A stretch of DNA of 38,732 bases from Candidatus Brocadiaceae bacterium (GCA_003551565.1 PUMZ01000169.1:1-38732); one strand, 5' to 3'. Shown: positions 8,671 through 17,462, numbered from the stretch's first letter. A program made the numbers and translations. Notes: generated from the letters alone by a model not told the origin.

Positions 8671-9137
8671 TAACCCGCTTATTTCAAGCGTTTTCAGGCC
8701 CGGAGGTCCGACAGCAACAACCTGCCTGTGCGTTGCACCTGTCTGCGTCGCGGAAGCGACAGGCAGGCGCAGACAGGGAGCCCTGGGGAATGGGGTATAA
8801 CAACACAACCAGCCCCGCAAGGGGCGAAACAAAATCCCGGAAGCAGAGGTTGTGGCGCCCCTTCGGGGCTGGGCGTGGGTGTGCACTACGGTTCCCCGCG
8901 GCTCACTCCGTTCACCGCGGGCTACGGTTGTGACGCCCCTATCGGGGCTTACCGCAAAAGATGCCAGGGGAAAATACTTTTGCTCAGGCCCGGAGGGCCT
9001 GCCTGCAGCAGGCAGGCCAACTGCCGTTGCCGTTACCCCTAAGCCCTAAGCCCTAAGCTCTAAGCTCTAAGCTCTAAGCTCTAAGCTCTAAGCTATCTGT
9101 CGTTGCCGTAGCCGTTCGCTGTTGCCGTTGTCGTTTT
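8671..9137. repeat. Intergenic repeat block 3 (E, palindrome R1, A, C, D and heptamer array)
   Basis: This is the most complete composite block. In order it has element E (8671-8720), the 40-bp palindrome R1 (8738-8777), module A (8806-8950) running into module C (8990-9030), a 7-bp tandem array (9038-9093), then GCCGTT-rich module D (about 9097-9137). The stretch 8931-9034 is about 105 bp similar to 37202-37304. No gene is supported. Confidence 0.75.
9038..9093. repeat. Heptanucleotide tandem repeat, 8 units
   Basis: Eight uninterrupted 7-bp units: three of CCTAAGC, then five of TCTAAGC. The array lies between modules C and D of block 3. It is absent from the otherwise similar copy at 37202-37304, which has GCCGTTT repeats at that point. 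Confidence 0.9.
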
Positions 9138-9156
9138 TGCCTTCCGCCGTAATATT

Positions 9157-9188
9157 AATTCTTTTCGAGTTTGTTTTTGAAAAGAATT
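9157..9188. repeat. AT-rich inverted repeat
   Basis: AATTCTTTTC and GAAAAGAATT form perfect 10-bp arms around a 12-nt loop. The hairpin is inserted within GCCGTT-rich module D sequence, which continues at about 9191. A similar AT-rich hairpin interrupts another repeat at 36808-36842. It could serve as a weak terminator after the VWA gene. Confidence 0.6.
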
Positions 9189-9437
9189 ATTGCCGTTGCC
9201 GTTATTATTTAAAATTTTCAGCCCCATTTGCGAAAAAGTTTATGCGCAGAACATTTTCGCCGATGATATCGGAGCGGCATCGGATACTCCTAACTCTCTC
9301 TTATAGAAGACATTATCGGATCCAGCGATTCCGGCCCCCTCTCCGACTGGAAATCAGCCGGTGCGATGGGGTAAAATGGAGGCAAATGGAGCCCCTTATT
9401 ATTTTTGCCTCAATCCTCGGAGAACAACTCGGTGGTC

Positions 9438-9478
9438 GGAGATTTCCCCACCGAGACTGGCCCGGTGGGAACGAACGG
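9438..9478 (-). repeat. Dispersed element H, copy 1
   Basis: A 41-bp element with a CCCACC...GGTGGG palindrome and the tail AACGAACGG. A directly repeated copy lies at 10817-10857 on the other side of the URO-D gene. Opposite-orientation copies are at 24391-24417 and 28927-28953. Confidence 0.65.
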
Positions 9479-9579
9479 AGAACACTTGCAGCGCAAAATC
9501 AGTCGAATGAAAATCAAAGGAAAAACATCTTAATATGCGTGTCAGCCCCCCAGGTGCGGGGCGGACCAGTGGAGATACT

Positions 9580-10698
9580 ATGGACATAAAGCCCTGCAGA
9601 CCTAAGTGGAAAGGCACACTGACCGACCGGGAACGGTTCAACAACCAGATGCACTACAAACCGGTGGACCGGTGTTTCAACATGGAGTTCGGCTACTGGG
9701 AGGAAAACTTCCACACGTGGTCCCTGTTTGCGGACAACGGCGTAACGAATAACAGTGAAGCGGACGTTTTTTTCAACTTCGACCGGATTGAGAAGCTGAG
9801 CGGTCAGATATGGATGCATCCCCCCTTCCCGGACAAAGTGGTGGAGGAGACCGAAAACACCAGAATCATAATGAACGGTGACGGGCTGCTGGCGGAAGTG
9901 CCCAAAGACGGACACGACACGATTCCCCATTTTACCGAAGCTTCGGTCAAGACGCCCCGGGACTGGGAAAAAGTCAAAGAACAGCGTTTCCGGCGCGATG
10001 ACCCGGCCAGAGTGGTCGATACCGGGGCCGTCGTGAAAAGGCACCCGCCCTCGCGCGATTATCCGCTCGGGGTGGATTGCGGATCGATGATCGGGAAAAT
10101 ACGCGACATGCTCACGTTCGAGGGACTGGCTTACGCCTGCTACGACTATCCGGAGATGGTCGAGGATATGGTCGAGACCGCCTGCGTGCTTGTGGAAGAT
10201 TTTCTCGACCAGGTGCTCGGGCACATCGATTTTGATTACGCCTTCGGATGGGAAGACATCTGCTTCAAAAGCGGCCCGATCGTCTCGGTCGATTTTTTCA
10301 GGAATGTCGTAACACCCCGCTACAAACGTATCGGGAAGAAACTGCATGACTCCGGCATCGACCTTTGGTACACCGACTGCGACGGTGATGTGCGCCCGAT
10401 CCTGCCGCTTCTGCTGGAAAGCGGCATCAACTGCCTGTTCCCTTACGAAGTCAACTCATGCACACACCCGGCGCAATTGCTCGACGAATACGGCAAGGAT
10501 CTGCGCATCATGGGGGGAGTCGATAAGATCGAACTGGGCAAAGGGCAGGAAGCGATCAAGGCATACCTGGAATCCCTTGCGCCGCTCGTGGAACGCGGGG
10601 GATATATCCCCTTTTGCGACCACCGTTGCCCCCCGAACGTCCGGGAGGAAGACTACCTGTATTACCTCGATTTGAAAGAAGAGATGTTCGGTATGTGA
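9580..10698 (+). CDS. URO-D family protein (uroporphyrinogen decarboxylase / corrinoid methyltransferase superfamily)
   Basis: This is a 372-residue protein of the URO-D TIM-barrel superfamily. Features include the early GTLTDRERFNNQMHYKPVDR segment typical of divergent members, a central GKIRDMLTFEGL and GWEDICFKSGP, and a late IMGGVDKIELGKG followed by GGYIPFCDHRCPP. Proteins of this divergent group are abundant in PVC bacteria and are more likely methyltransferase-like than true HemE; no heme gene or corrinoid protein is nearby. I chose ATG 9580 over the ORF-track start (9535) because GGAG lies 5 nt upstream and the extra residues are not family-like. Direct copies of element H flank the gene. 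Confidence 0.8.
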   Translation: MDIKPCRPKWKGTLTDRERFNNQMHYKPVDRCFNMEFGYWEENFHTWSLFADNGVTNNSEADVFFNFDRIEKLSGQIWMHPPFPDKVVEETENTRIIMNGDGLLAEVPKDGHDTIPHFTEASVKTPRDWEKVKEQRFRRDDPARVVDTGAVVKRHPPSRDYPLGVDCGSMIGKIRDMLTFEGLAYACYDYPEMVEDMVETACVLVEDFLDQVLGHIDFDYAFGWEDICFKSGPIVSVDFFRNVVTPRYKRIGKKLHDSGIDLWYTDCDGDVRPILPLLLESGINCLFPYEVNSCTHPAQLLDEYGKDLRIMGGVDKIELGKGQEAIKAYLESLAPLVERGGYIPFCDHRCPPNVREEDYLYYLDLKEEMFGM

Positions 10699-10816
10699 TC
10701 GGCACCGGATTCGGACCGAAAGTAGACGCCCCGTTAAATTATCAGCTGTGTTTTTCTGAATGCAGATCGGGTTGGATGGCCTGAAGATGTGAGTCCGGGT
10801 GGGTCACGCAATGACC

Positions 10817-10857
10817 GGAGATCCTCCCACCGGTACAGGCCCGGTGGAAACGAACGG
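10817..10857 (-). repeat. Dispersed element H, copy 2
   Basis: A second 41-bp copy in the same orientation as 9438-9478, with a clean CCACCGG-TACAGGC-CCGGTGG hairpin and AACGAACGG tail. It lies between the URO-D gene and pilB. Confidence 0.65.
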
Positions 10858-10958
10858 TAACCACGAATGAAAACAACGAAAACACATGCGAATAAAGGCT
10901 TTTCCCCACATCCTCAACATATTAACGAAGTCCGGCATTGAAGGGGATGATTCAAGAA

Positions 10959-12659
10959 ATGAGCAACAATATCAACAATGCAAACGATGATCCACGGCTG
11001 GGAAGCATACTTCTCAGGAAAGGCGTGATCACAGAGGGACAGCTGGAAAAGGCCCTGCAAAAACAGAAAAAAACGGGGAAATACCTCGGGGAAACCCTGG
11101 TGGAACACACCGGCATCCCGATGGAAGAGGTTTTCAAGGCCCTTGCCGAACAACTGGATATGCCTTACCTGTCGCTGGATTCAGTCGATGACATCGACAT
11201 GTCGGTGTTGCAGCTGATCCCCGAAAAATTCGCTCGCCGCTTCAAAATTCTCCCCCTGGCCATGGAAGAGAACACGCTGCGGCTGGCCGTAACCGATCAG
11301 TTCGACCTGACGGCGCTCGACAGCGTGGCAAGCAATACCGGTTGCGTGATCGAAACATTTTTTACTGGAAGGAAGCAGCTCGAGGAGATGATCGAACGCC
11401 AGTACGGTCGCCTCTCCAGTATCGAGGACGAGCTTCAGGGCCTCGTCATGGAGGAGGATGATTCCGGGCCCGAAGAAACCCGGACAACGCTGGAAGAACT
11501 CGAAGCCGGCGCCCTGGATGCGCCGATCGTCCGGTTCGTGAACCTGCTGATCCATCAGTCGATCGATAAAAACGCCAGCGACCTGCATATTGAACCACGA
11601 AAAAAAAGTGTGGAGGTCCGGGCGCGTATCGACGGTGTATTGCACAACCTCACCCCCCCCACCAAGGCGATGTTCCCCGCCGTCCTCAGCCGGATCAAGA
11701 TACTGGCCGGGCTCGATATCAGCGAACGGCGTCTGCCGCAGGACGGCAAATGTTCGATCGAAAACAAAGATATCGATATCCGCGTCTCGACGCTCCCCAC
11801 CATCTACGGGGAAAAAGTCGTGATGCGGCTGCTGAACAAACGCAACCTGATGCTCGGGCTCCCCGAACTCGGGTTCGAACCCGAACAGCAAAAAGCGTTT
11901 GAAACCGCCCTTCATGCCCCGCAGGGTATAATACTCAATACCGGCCCCACCGGCAGCGGGAAGACAACCACACTCTATTCCGGACTCAATTACGTGCGCA
12001 GCGGAGCGACGAACATCGTGACCGTCGAGGATCCGGTGGAATACGAACTGGCCGGCATCAACCAGGTTCAGGTCAAAGCTCCGATCGGCTTCACGTTCGC
12101 TAACGCCCTGCGCAGCATCCTGCGTCAGGACCCGGATATCGTGATGGTGGGCGAGATACGCGACTTTGAAACCGCTGAAATAGCCGTGCGGGCCGCATTG
12201 ACAGGCCATCTGGTGCTTTCCACGCTGCACACCAACAACGCCGTGGCGACCATCAACCGGCTCAAGGACATGGGCGTCAAGCCCTACATGCTGGGTTCAT
12301 GCCTGGATGTCATCATGGCCCAGCGCCTCGTGCGTCGTATCTGCCGGCACTGCAAGGAACCCGCCAACACACTCGGACCGGTGCGCCGGCAGCTGGGAAT
12401 AGCCGACGATGTCCAGCTGTACAGGGGGGCCGGATGCAAGCGATGCATGAACACCGGTTACTCCGGCCGGGTGGGCATCTACGAACTGCTGAAAGTGACC
12501 AAACCTATCGGAGAGGCCATCAGCCGGGACGCATCGGAAACCGAACTTCTGGACCTGGCAAAACAGGAGGGGATGATCACCCTGCACGAGTGCGGCTTGA
12601 GAAAGATTCAACAGGGACTCACAACACCGGAAGAGATCGAAGCCCGTACCATAGAATAA
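10959..12659 (+). CDS. pilB: Type IV pilus assembly / type II secretion ATPase PilB (GspE family)
   Basis: Cytoplasmic hexameric ATPase predicted to power pilus extension or pseudopilus assembly. The N-terminal MshEN-type domain (LGSILLRKGVITEGQLEKAL, then the PYLSLDS region) precedes the ATPase core. In ORF numbering, Walker A GPTGSGKTTT is at about 336-345, the Asp box is IVTVEDPVEYE, and Walker B is DIVMVGEIRD. A tetracysteine zinc site follows (CRHC at 469-472, CKRC at 500-503). The ORF-track start at 10938 is a TTG codon. ATGs at 10947 and 10959 are better; AAGGGG (10941-10946) is too close for the first and 12 nt from the second, so I prefer 10959 with some doubt. It is followed 20 nt later by pilT. 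Confidence 0.93.
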   Translation: MSNNINNANDDPRLGSILLRKGVITEGQLEKALQKQKKTGKYLGETLVEHTGIPMEEVFKALAEQLDMPYLSLDSVDDIDMSVLQLIPEKFARRFKILPLAMEENTLRLAVTDQFDLTALDSVASNTGCVIETFFTGRKQLEEMIERQYGRLSSIEDELQGLVMEEDDSGPEETRTTLEELEAGALDAPIVRFVNLLIHQSIDKNASDLHIEPRKKSVEVRARIDGVLHNLTPPTKAMFPAVLSRIKILAGLDISERRLPQDGKCSIENKDIDIRVSTLPTIYGEKVVMRLLNKRNLMLGLPELGFEPEQQKAFETALHAPQGIILNTGPTGSGKTTTLYSGLNYVRSGATNIVTVEDPVEYELAGINQVQVKAPIGFTFANALRSILRQDPDIVMVGEIRDFETAEIAVRAALTGHLVLSTLHTNNAVATINRLKDMGVKPYMLGSCLDVIMAQRLVRRICRHCKEPANTLGPVRRQLGIADDVQLYRGAGCKRCMNTGYSGRVGIYELLKVTKPIGEAISRDASETELLDLAKQEGMITLHECGLRKIQQGLTTPEEIEARTIE

Positions 12660-12679
12660 ACAATGGAGATCATGCAACG

Positions 12680-13744
12680 ATGGACGATACACTGAACAAA
12701 ATGCTGACGGAAATGCAGTCGCAGAACGCCTCGGACCTCCATATAACGGTCGGCGTTCCGCCACAATACCGCATATTCGGCACGCTCCAGCCGCTGGAGG
12801 GCTATCCGGAACTCACACCCGATGATACAAAGAAAATGATCTATTCGATGCTCTCCGACGAGCAGATCAAAAGTTTCGAGAAAGATAAGGAACTGGATTG
12901 CTCGGTCGGTCTGAGGGGGGAGGGACGTTACCGCGTCAACGTCTTTTACCAGCGCGACAGCGCCGCGGCCGCCATACGGCGGCTGCCGTTCGATATCCCC
13001 CAGTTCGAGAGCCTCGGCCTGCCCGCAGATGTCATGCGGGAGCTGAGCGAGAAAAACCGCGGCATGATCCTGGTTACCGGCCCGACCGGGAGCGGGAAAT
13101 CCACCACCCTGGCTTCCATGATCGACTATATCAACAGCAATTTCCGCAAGCACATCATTTGCGTTGAGGACCCCATCGAATACCTGCATAACCATAAAAA
13201 GTGCGTGATTGTACAGCGGGAAGTCGGGCAGGACACGAACGATTTTAAAATAGCCCTGCGCCACATCCTGCGGCAGGATCCGGATGTGGTGCAAATCGGC
13301 GAGATGCGTGATCTCGAATCCATACGCTCGATGCTGACGGTCGCCGAAACCGGGCACCTGGCGCTCTCGACGCTCCATACCAACGATACCACAAGCACCA
13401 TCAACCGCATCATCGACGCTTTCCCCCACGAACAGCAGCAACAGATGCGCATACAGCTCTCGTTCGTGCTCCAGGCCGTGATTGCCCAGCAACTGATGCC
13501 CATGCGCGGTGGTAAAGGTATGGTGCTCGCTTACGAGGTGCTGGTGGTCAACCACGCCATCAGGAACCTGATACGCGAAAAGGACATCGGCCAGATTTAC
13601 TCGCAGCTCCAGATGGGCAAGGGGTCCGGTATGCAGACCATGAACGCATGCCTGGCGAACCTTGTCAAAGAGGGCAAAATCACCGAAGCGACCGCGCTCA
13701 CACGCTGCACCAACATGAAGGAGATGAGTTCGCTGTTGAAATAA
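12680..13744 (+). CDS. pilT: Twitching motility retraction ATPase PilT
   Basis: PilB-family ATPase of the retraction type, 354 residues. It has the short PilT N-terminus (SDLHITVGVPPQYRIFG), Walker A GPTGSGKS at 134-141, CVEDPIEY, Walker B DPDVVQIGEMRD, His box TGHLALSTLHTND, and the PilT-specific C-terminal AIRNLIREK...QIYSQLQ. It lacks the PilB zinc cysteines. The ORF track extends it upstream to 12299 inside pilB, which is spurious. The true start is ATG 12680, with GGAG 11 nt upstream. A retraction ATPase beside pilB and pilC points to a dynamic type IV pilus rather than a type II secretion system alone. Confidence 0.95.
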   Translation: MDDTLNKMLTEMQSQNASDLHITVGVPPQYRIFGTLQPLEGYPELTPDDTKKMIYSMLSDEQIKSFEKDKELDCSVGLRGEGRYRVNVFYQRDSAAAAIRRLPFDIPQFESLGLPADVMRELSEKNRGMILVTGPTGSGKSTTLASMIDYINSNFRKHIICVEDPIEYLHNHKKCVIVQREVGQDTNDFKIALRHILRQDPDVVQIGEMRDLESIRSMLTVAETGHLALSTLHTNDTTSTINRIIDAFPHEQQQQMRIQLSFVLQAVIAQQLMPMRGGKGMVLAYEVLVVNHAIRNLIREKDIGQIYSQLQMGKGSGMQTMNACLANLVKEGKITEATALTRCTNMKEMSSLLK

Positions 13745-13764
13745 AAAATTAAGGGGCGTATAAT
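13736..13764 (+). promoter_or_regulatory. Candidate sigma-70-type promoter of pilC
   Basis: TTGAAA (13736-13741) and a perfect TATAAT (13759-13764) are 17 nt apart. The -35 overlaps the last codons of pilT. This would allow pilC to be transcribed independently of pilBT, with a leader of about 50 nt. Confidence 0.55.
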
Positions 13765-13822
13765 AAGACAGAATCAAAGGTAAGGTCTGCATACAAGAAA
13801 ACGATCATCGGGAGGTATTCCA

Positions 13823-15064
13823 ATGCCGCGATACGTTGTTGCATACAAAAACGCCAACAGCGAAACGGTGCGGGAACGGCTGGATGCTCCTTCAAGAGGG
13901 GAGTTGCTCTCGGATTTGCGAGCCAAAGGCGCCATACCAATATCGATCAAGCAAGCGGATGGCGGCGATGCGGCGGATAAGAAAAAAGCAAAATCGGAAC
14001 GGGTACGGACAAAATCCGCTTTTTTCTCAAAAAAGATCAAACTTGGCGAGCTGGCGGTCGTCTTTCGCACCCTCTCCACCATGCTCAGCGGCGGGCTGCC
14101 GATCATCGACTCGGTCTCGGATGTCGGCGCCCAGGCCGGTAATCCCCGGCTCAGGGAGGTGCTCCTCAGCGTATCCGGCGCCATCAGGGAAGGCGCCTCG
14201 CTCTCGGCTGCGATGGAGAAGCATCCCGGCGTTTTTTCGAACCTTATGATATCTATGACCCGCGCCGGCGAGGAAAGCGGACACATGGGGGCGGTGCTGA
14301 ACGATCTGTCCGATTACCTTGAGAGCCAGGTCGAGCTCCGCAGGAAGATAAAAGCCGGCACCCGCTACCCGTTGTTCATCCTCGGGTTTTTTACGCTCGC
14401 TGTGGGCATACTGTTTGTGTTCATCCTACCCCGCTTTGCGGTCATATTCCGGAACCTTGACGCCGACCTGCCGGCGCTGACGGCCCTGGTGATGGGATTG
14501 AGCAGTGCGCTGGCCTCCAATATCGTTTTTATCCTTTTTGGGCTGGCAGCACTGATTACCGGGGGCGTTCTGTTCAAGCGCACAGAAACCGGCAAACGTT
14601 TCTTCGACCGGCTGGTTCTGCGCCTGCCGGTGGTTGGACCGATGGCACAGAAAATCGTCATTGCGCGCCTTTCGCGCACCCTTGGATTGCTGATAGCCAG
14701 CGGCATACCCGTGGTGGAATCCCTCGCCATGTCCGGGCAGATCAGCGGGAATTACGTGTTTGAAAGGAACATCGATCAGATCAAGACGAACATCATACGC
14801 GGTTCGACGCTGTCGGAGGAGATGAAAGGGCGGGCGTATTTCCCGATGATGCTGATACGTATGACGGCTGCCGGGGAGGCCACCGGCAGTTTAGCGGATA
14901 TGCTCCAGCGGGTTTCGCAGCATTTTACCAGGGAGGCATCGGTGAGTATCGATTCAATGCTGGCGCTGCTGGAACCCTTGCTGCTGGCCCTGCTGGGTGT
15001 GGTGGTGGGAGTGGTGATCCTTGCCGTTTACCTGCCTATCTTCCAGCTCGCTACGGCAATGTGA
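13823..15064 (+). CDS. pilC: Type IV pilus inner-membrane platform protein PilC (GspF family)
   Basis: Polytopic inner-membrane platform protein that couples the PilB and PilT motors to pilin addition and removal. The N-terminal region (YVVAYKNANSETVRERL...) is followed by a Lys-rich linker and two GspF repeats. The first has FRTLSTMLSGGLPIIDSV, the second ARLSRTLGLLIASGIPVVESL. Three hydrophobic segments are visible (near FILGFFTLAVGILFVFILP, NIVFILFGLAALITGGVLF and LLLALLGVVVGVVILAVYL). GGAGGT sits 6 nt before the ATG. At 413 residues it is typical length. No pilM-N-O-P-Q secretin genes are present in the window. Confidence 0.95.
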   Translation: MPRYVVAYKNANSETVRERLDAPSRGELLSDLRAKGAIPISIKQADGGDAADKKKAKSERVRTKSAFFSKKIKLGELAVVFRTLSTMLSGGLPIIDSVSDVGAQAGNPRLREVLLSVSGAIREGASLSAAMEKHPGVFSNLMISMTRAGEESGHMGAVLNDLSDYLESQVELRRKIKAGTRYPLFILGFFTLAVGILFVFILPRFAVIFRNLDADLPALTALVMGLSSALASNIVFILFGLAALITGGVLFKRTETGKRFFDRLVLRLPVVGPMAQKIVIARLSRTLGLLIASGIPVVESLAMSGQISGNYVFERNIDQIKTNIIRGSTLSEEMKGRAYFPMMLIRMTAAGEATGSLADMLQRVSQHFTREASVSIDSMLALLEPLLLALLGVVVGVVILAVYLPIFQLATAM

Positions 15065-15093
15065 AAAAACCGTGGTGCGCATGCAAACATTCT

Positions 15094-15329
15094 CAGTATG
15101 ATGCGCTTCTCCAGGGGTTCAGATTCCACACTGTGTATCGGCGCCGGACAAACGGCGGTTGACCTGCCTGCTGCAGGCAGGCCCTGCGGGCGCGTCCTCA
15201 GCGGCGCATCTCCTCCAAAAAGCGGCATTTCGCGTTGACAAATGCAGCCTGTCTGCGCACGCACGCACAGGCAGGCGGCGTTTGCTTTCTGCCACATCTG
15301 CACCACGGAAGACGCGTGAAATAAGCGGG
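15094..15329. repeat. Repeat block between convergent pilC and the GAF gene (elements G, C and inverted E)
   Basis: Element G (15094 to about 15235) starts CAGTATGATGCG, passes CCGGACAAACGGCGGTT and runs into inverted module C (CCTGCCTGCTGCAGGCAGG). It is followed by CTGTCTGCGC...GCAGGCAGGCG palindromic sequence, then an inverted element E (15294-15329). Copies of G lie at 28761-28911 (same orientation) and 37346-37424 (inverted). As the only DNA between two convergent genes, its hairpins may stop transcription from both sides. Confidence 0.65.
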
Positions 15330-15354
15330 GTAGTATTCTGAATTACGCAGGCAA

Positions 15355-16524
15355 TCACTGATCAACCGCCGCGGCAGGGCCGTTGAGCACATCAAGGAAC
15401 GCCTCCACCACCTCCTCATCGTAGAGATGCCCGCTCTTTTTCTCCAACTCGTTTCCGGCCTGCTCGGGCGTGAGTGTCTCCCCGGGTGGGGCATTGGAAA
15501 CCATCCTGTCATAACTATCTGCTATGGCAATGATTTGGGCCATGATCGCCAGCGGTATCTTCTCACGTGCATCGGCCCGGGTCTGCCACACCCCTGTGTA
15601 AGAATCCCTGAGATGAGTGAAAAAACTTTTGACGAAGTCCGCTTTTAAATGTGGCCGGCTCTGCGTGCGGTATGGCGGCGGATCTTTGAGAACCATCCAT
15701 TCTCCCTCGGTCACCCAACCAGGTTTATGCAACAGCGCAGTGCGAATGGCAATCTCACCGATATCATCTAAGCAGGCCATCTCCGATACCGCCCTGACCG
15801 CATCCGACGGCAATTCAAGCCTCCGGGCAAGCAACCCCGCCAGCGCACTCACCCGCTTCAGGTGCTTCCTGTCGGGCATGTTGCACTCCTCTTTCAGAGC
15901 AAGATACTGTTTCGTGATCCGGATACATATTTCCTCAAGACGATGCTGCGAAAAATACAAGCTGAAGAACCCGGCAAGAAGTTCGGCAATCCGTCCATAA
16001 GACTCCTTATAACCGGAATCAAAACCCACAGGATGCGAATAACAGGTGCTCAAAACACCGCGGTTTAAACCAGTTGCAACCAGCGGTGCGGCCATAAGCG
16101 TATATGAGCCCTGGCCAACGCCGTCCCGCGCCGAGAGGCATGGATCGCCACCATTCTCTACAGCGATTTCCTCGACCTCCCACGTTTCAAAAGCCCGACC
16201 GATGACACCCTCGCCCGGGCGGAAAGACGGCGGTGCGTCACAATAGTCGCGTTCTATGTTGTAGCCCGACTTGTGAACAAGCCTGTCGGAAACTTCGTCA
16301 TAAAACCAAATCTCGCCGGATTGAGCACCTGACCTCTGAACGATCCGCATTAAAGCGTAGTTTATAACCTCCTCCGGCTCACGCCGGATGTTCCGGCAAA
16401 AGTGGTCACTGATCTCCCGGGCGAGCAACAGCCATCCCAAACTCTCCTCTTCCGGATCCGGCTTTCCCATCATGGACATTTTTTGCTCCCTTTGTGCTTT
16501 TTGCCACGAAGTCCTCCTCGCCAT
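15355..16524 (-). CDS. GAF domain protein with degenerate HD-GYP-like C-terminal domain
   Basis: A GAF sensor domain (about residues 45-190) is followed by a region whose layout matches HD-GYP c-di-GMP phosphodiesterases (about 215-385): HLKRVSALAGLLARRL, then the usual LHDIGK position reads LDDIGE, then IRTALLHKPGWVTEGEW, then IPLAIMAQIIAIADSYDRMVS. The metal His of the HD pair is Asp, the following Lys is Glu, and the GYP site reads GVW. Catalysis is therefore probably lost and a binding or regulatory role is more likely (inference). The start is uncertain: ATG 16524 (GGAGG 4 nt upstream) or ATG 16479 (GGGAG 6 nt upstream). The longer ORF to 16632 would overlap the prepilin gene. It starts about 40 nt after the prepilin stop, so the two are probably co-transcribed. 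Confidence 0.75.
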   Translation of the reverse strand: MARRTSWQKAQREQKMSMMGKPDPEEESLGWLLLAREISDHFCRNIRREPEEVINYALMRIVQRSGAQSGEIWFYDEVSDRLVHKSGYNIERDYCDAPPSFRPGEGVIGRAFETWEVEEIAVENGGDPCLSARDGVGQGSYTLMAAPLVATGLNRGVLSTCYSHPVGFDSGYKESYGRIAELLAGFFSLYFSQHRLEEICIRITKQYLALKEECNMPDRKHLKRVSALAGLLARRLELPSDAVRAVSEMACLDDIGEIAIRTALLHKPGWVTEGEWMVLKDPPPYRTQSRPHLKADFVKSFFTHLRDSYTGVWQTRADAREKIPLAIMAQIIAIADSYDRMVSNAPPGETLTPEQAGNELEKKSGHLYDEEVVEAFLDVLNGPAAAVDQ

Positions 16525-16565
16525 CCCCCCTCCGGCCCGCATATTGATACGTCGAAAGGACCCCG

Positions 16566-17327
16566 TCAATATCCAACAAACGGATCGATCTCCTGGAACT
16601 GCGTTTCGTTGGTCACGCGACCGTCGGCCCACAGGACATTCACCGTCTTATTGGGATGGCGGTAAACGATTCCCCGTTTTTGCCCTGTGTCATCAAAACT
16701 GCCGTCCGCCTCCATGGTAAGGGGCCGGGGCGCTTCGTCAGAGCTCCCCTCATCGAATCCCACCTGGTCGTTCCTGATAACATAGGGCCCCCCATCGCTC
16801 ACACCGGTGATCGGCCTGCCGTCAAAGAGAAGGATGGTTTGCGACGGCCGTGGAAGAGAATACAGATTCTCCCTGCGATGGGGGGTGGTCTCGTTGCTGT
16901 TCTCGCTCAGCGGAGTGAACCATATGTTGTTAACCGAAAGATAACTTGTTCTTGCATCTCTCTGGTAAAATCCGTCCCCCTCCGGCAGATCCTCTCTATG
17001 GGTCATGGTAAAGCTTTCCTTGGGGCAATGGAACAGGCGCGTGTTGTCACCCACTTCCTCCCCCAGGGGATCGAAATTTCCGTACAGATCGCCTCCCCGC
17101 TCCTCGCATTCATACTCCTGCGGCGACAGACGGCCGGATCGGTTCATCGCATACAATTCGTAAGCCAGACCGACCTGCCTCAGGTTGCTGATGCAGTTCA
17201 CCGACCTCGCCCGCGATCTGGCTCGGTTCAGGGCGGGCATGAGCATGGCGACCAGAATGGCGATCATCGCTATCACCACCAGCAACTCGATCAAAGTAAA
17301 TAACCTTTCTTTTGCCCGGAAAATCAT
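16566..17327 (-). CDS. Type IV prepilin / pseudopilin-like protein (PVC type)
   Basis: A short basic leader is followed by a class III signal, [20 protein letters not shown], the pilin hydrophobic helix, then [23 protein letters not shown]. The residue before the predicted cleavage site is Leu rather than Gly; Glu5 is kept. The C-terminus has [15 protein letters not shown], a variant of the H-x9-DG motif of PVC pseudopilins with one extra residue. The start at 17327 (254 aa) is fixed by GGAGGT 7 nt upstream; the ORF-track extension to 17510 runs into repeat DNA. It is the only prepilin in the window, so it may be a substrate of the convergent pilBTC machinery. Confidence 0.88.
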   Translation of the reverse strand: MIFRAKERLFTLIELLVVIAMIAILVAMLMPALNRARSRARSVNCISNLRQVGLAYELYAMNRSGRLSPQEYECEERGGDLYGNFDPLGEEVGDNTRLFHCPKESFTMTHREDLPEGDGFYQRDARTSYLSVNNIWFTPLSENSNETTPHRRENLYSLPRPSQTILLFDGRPITGVSDGGPYVIRNDQVGFDEGSSDEAPRPLTMEADGSFDDTGQKRGIVYRHPNKTVNVLWADGRVTNETQFQEIDPFVGY

Positions 17328-17462
17328 AACCGGCACCTCCCGCGAAAAATAAAAATAACTTCGAACTGCATATCTTCCGCCGAACTTCTTGCGCTCTGAT
17401 GGCGTTAACCTGTTTTTCTCACGAGTCTCCTGTGCTGCCGCTGTGGCAGAAGGCAGACGCCG

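Noticed and set aside
8852-9049. Small ORFs repeated at 1947, 8852 and 36726 with similar peptides (VPRGSLRSPRATVVTPL type)
   Set aside because: They recur because repeat module A recurs, are open in several frames, and lack ribosome binding sites.
9438-10857. Composite transposon around the URO-D gene
   Set aside because: The flanking 41-bp repeats have no transposase, and other H copies occur singly, so they are treated as a dispersed repeat.
12299-12679. N-terminal 127-residue extension of PilT in the ORF track
   Set aside because: It lies within pilB in another frame; PilT normally starts where ATG 12680 places it.
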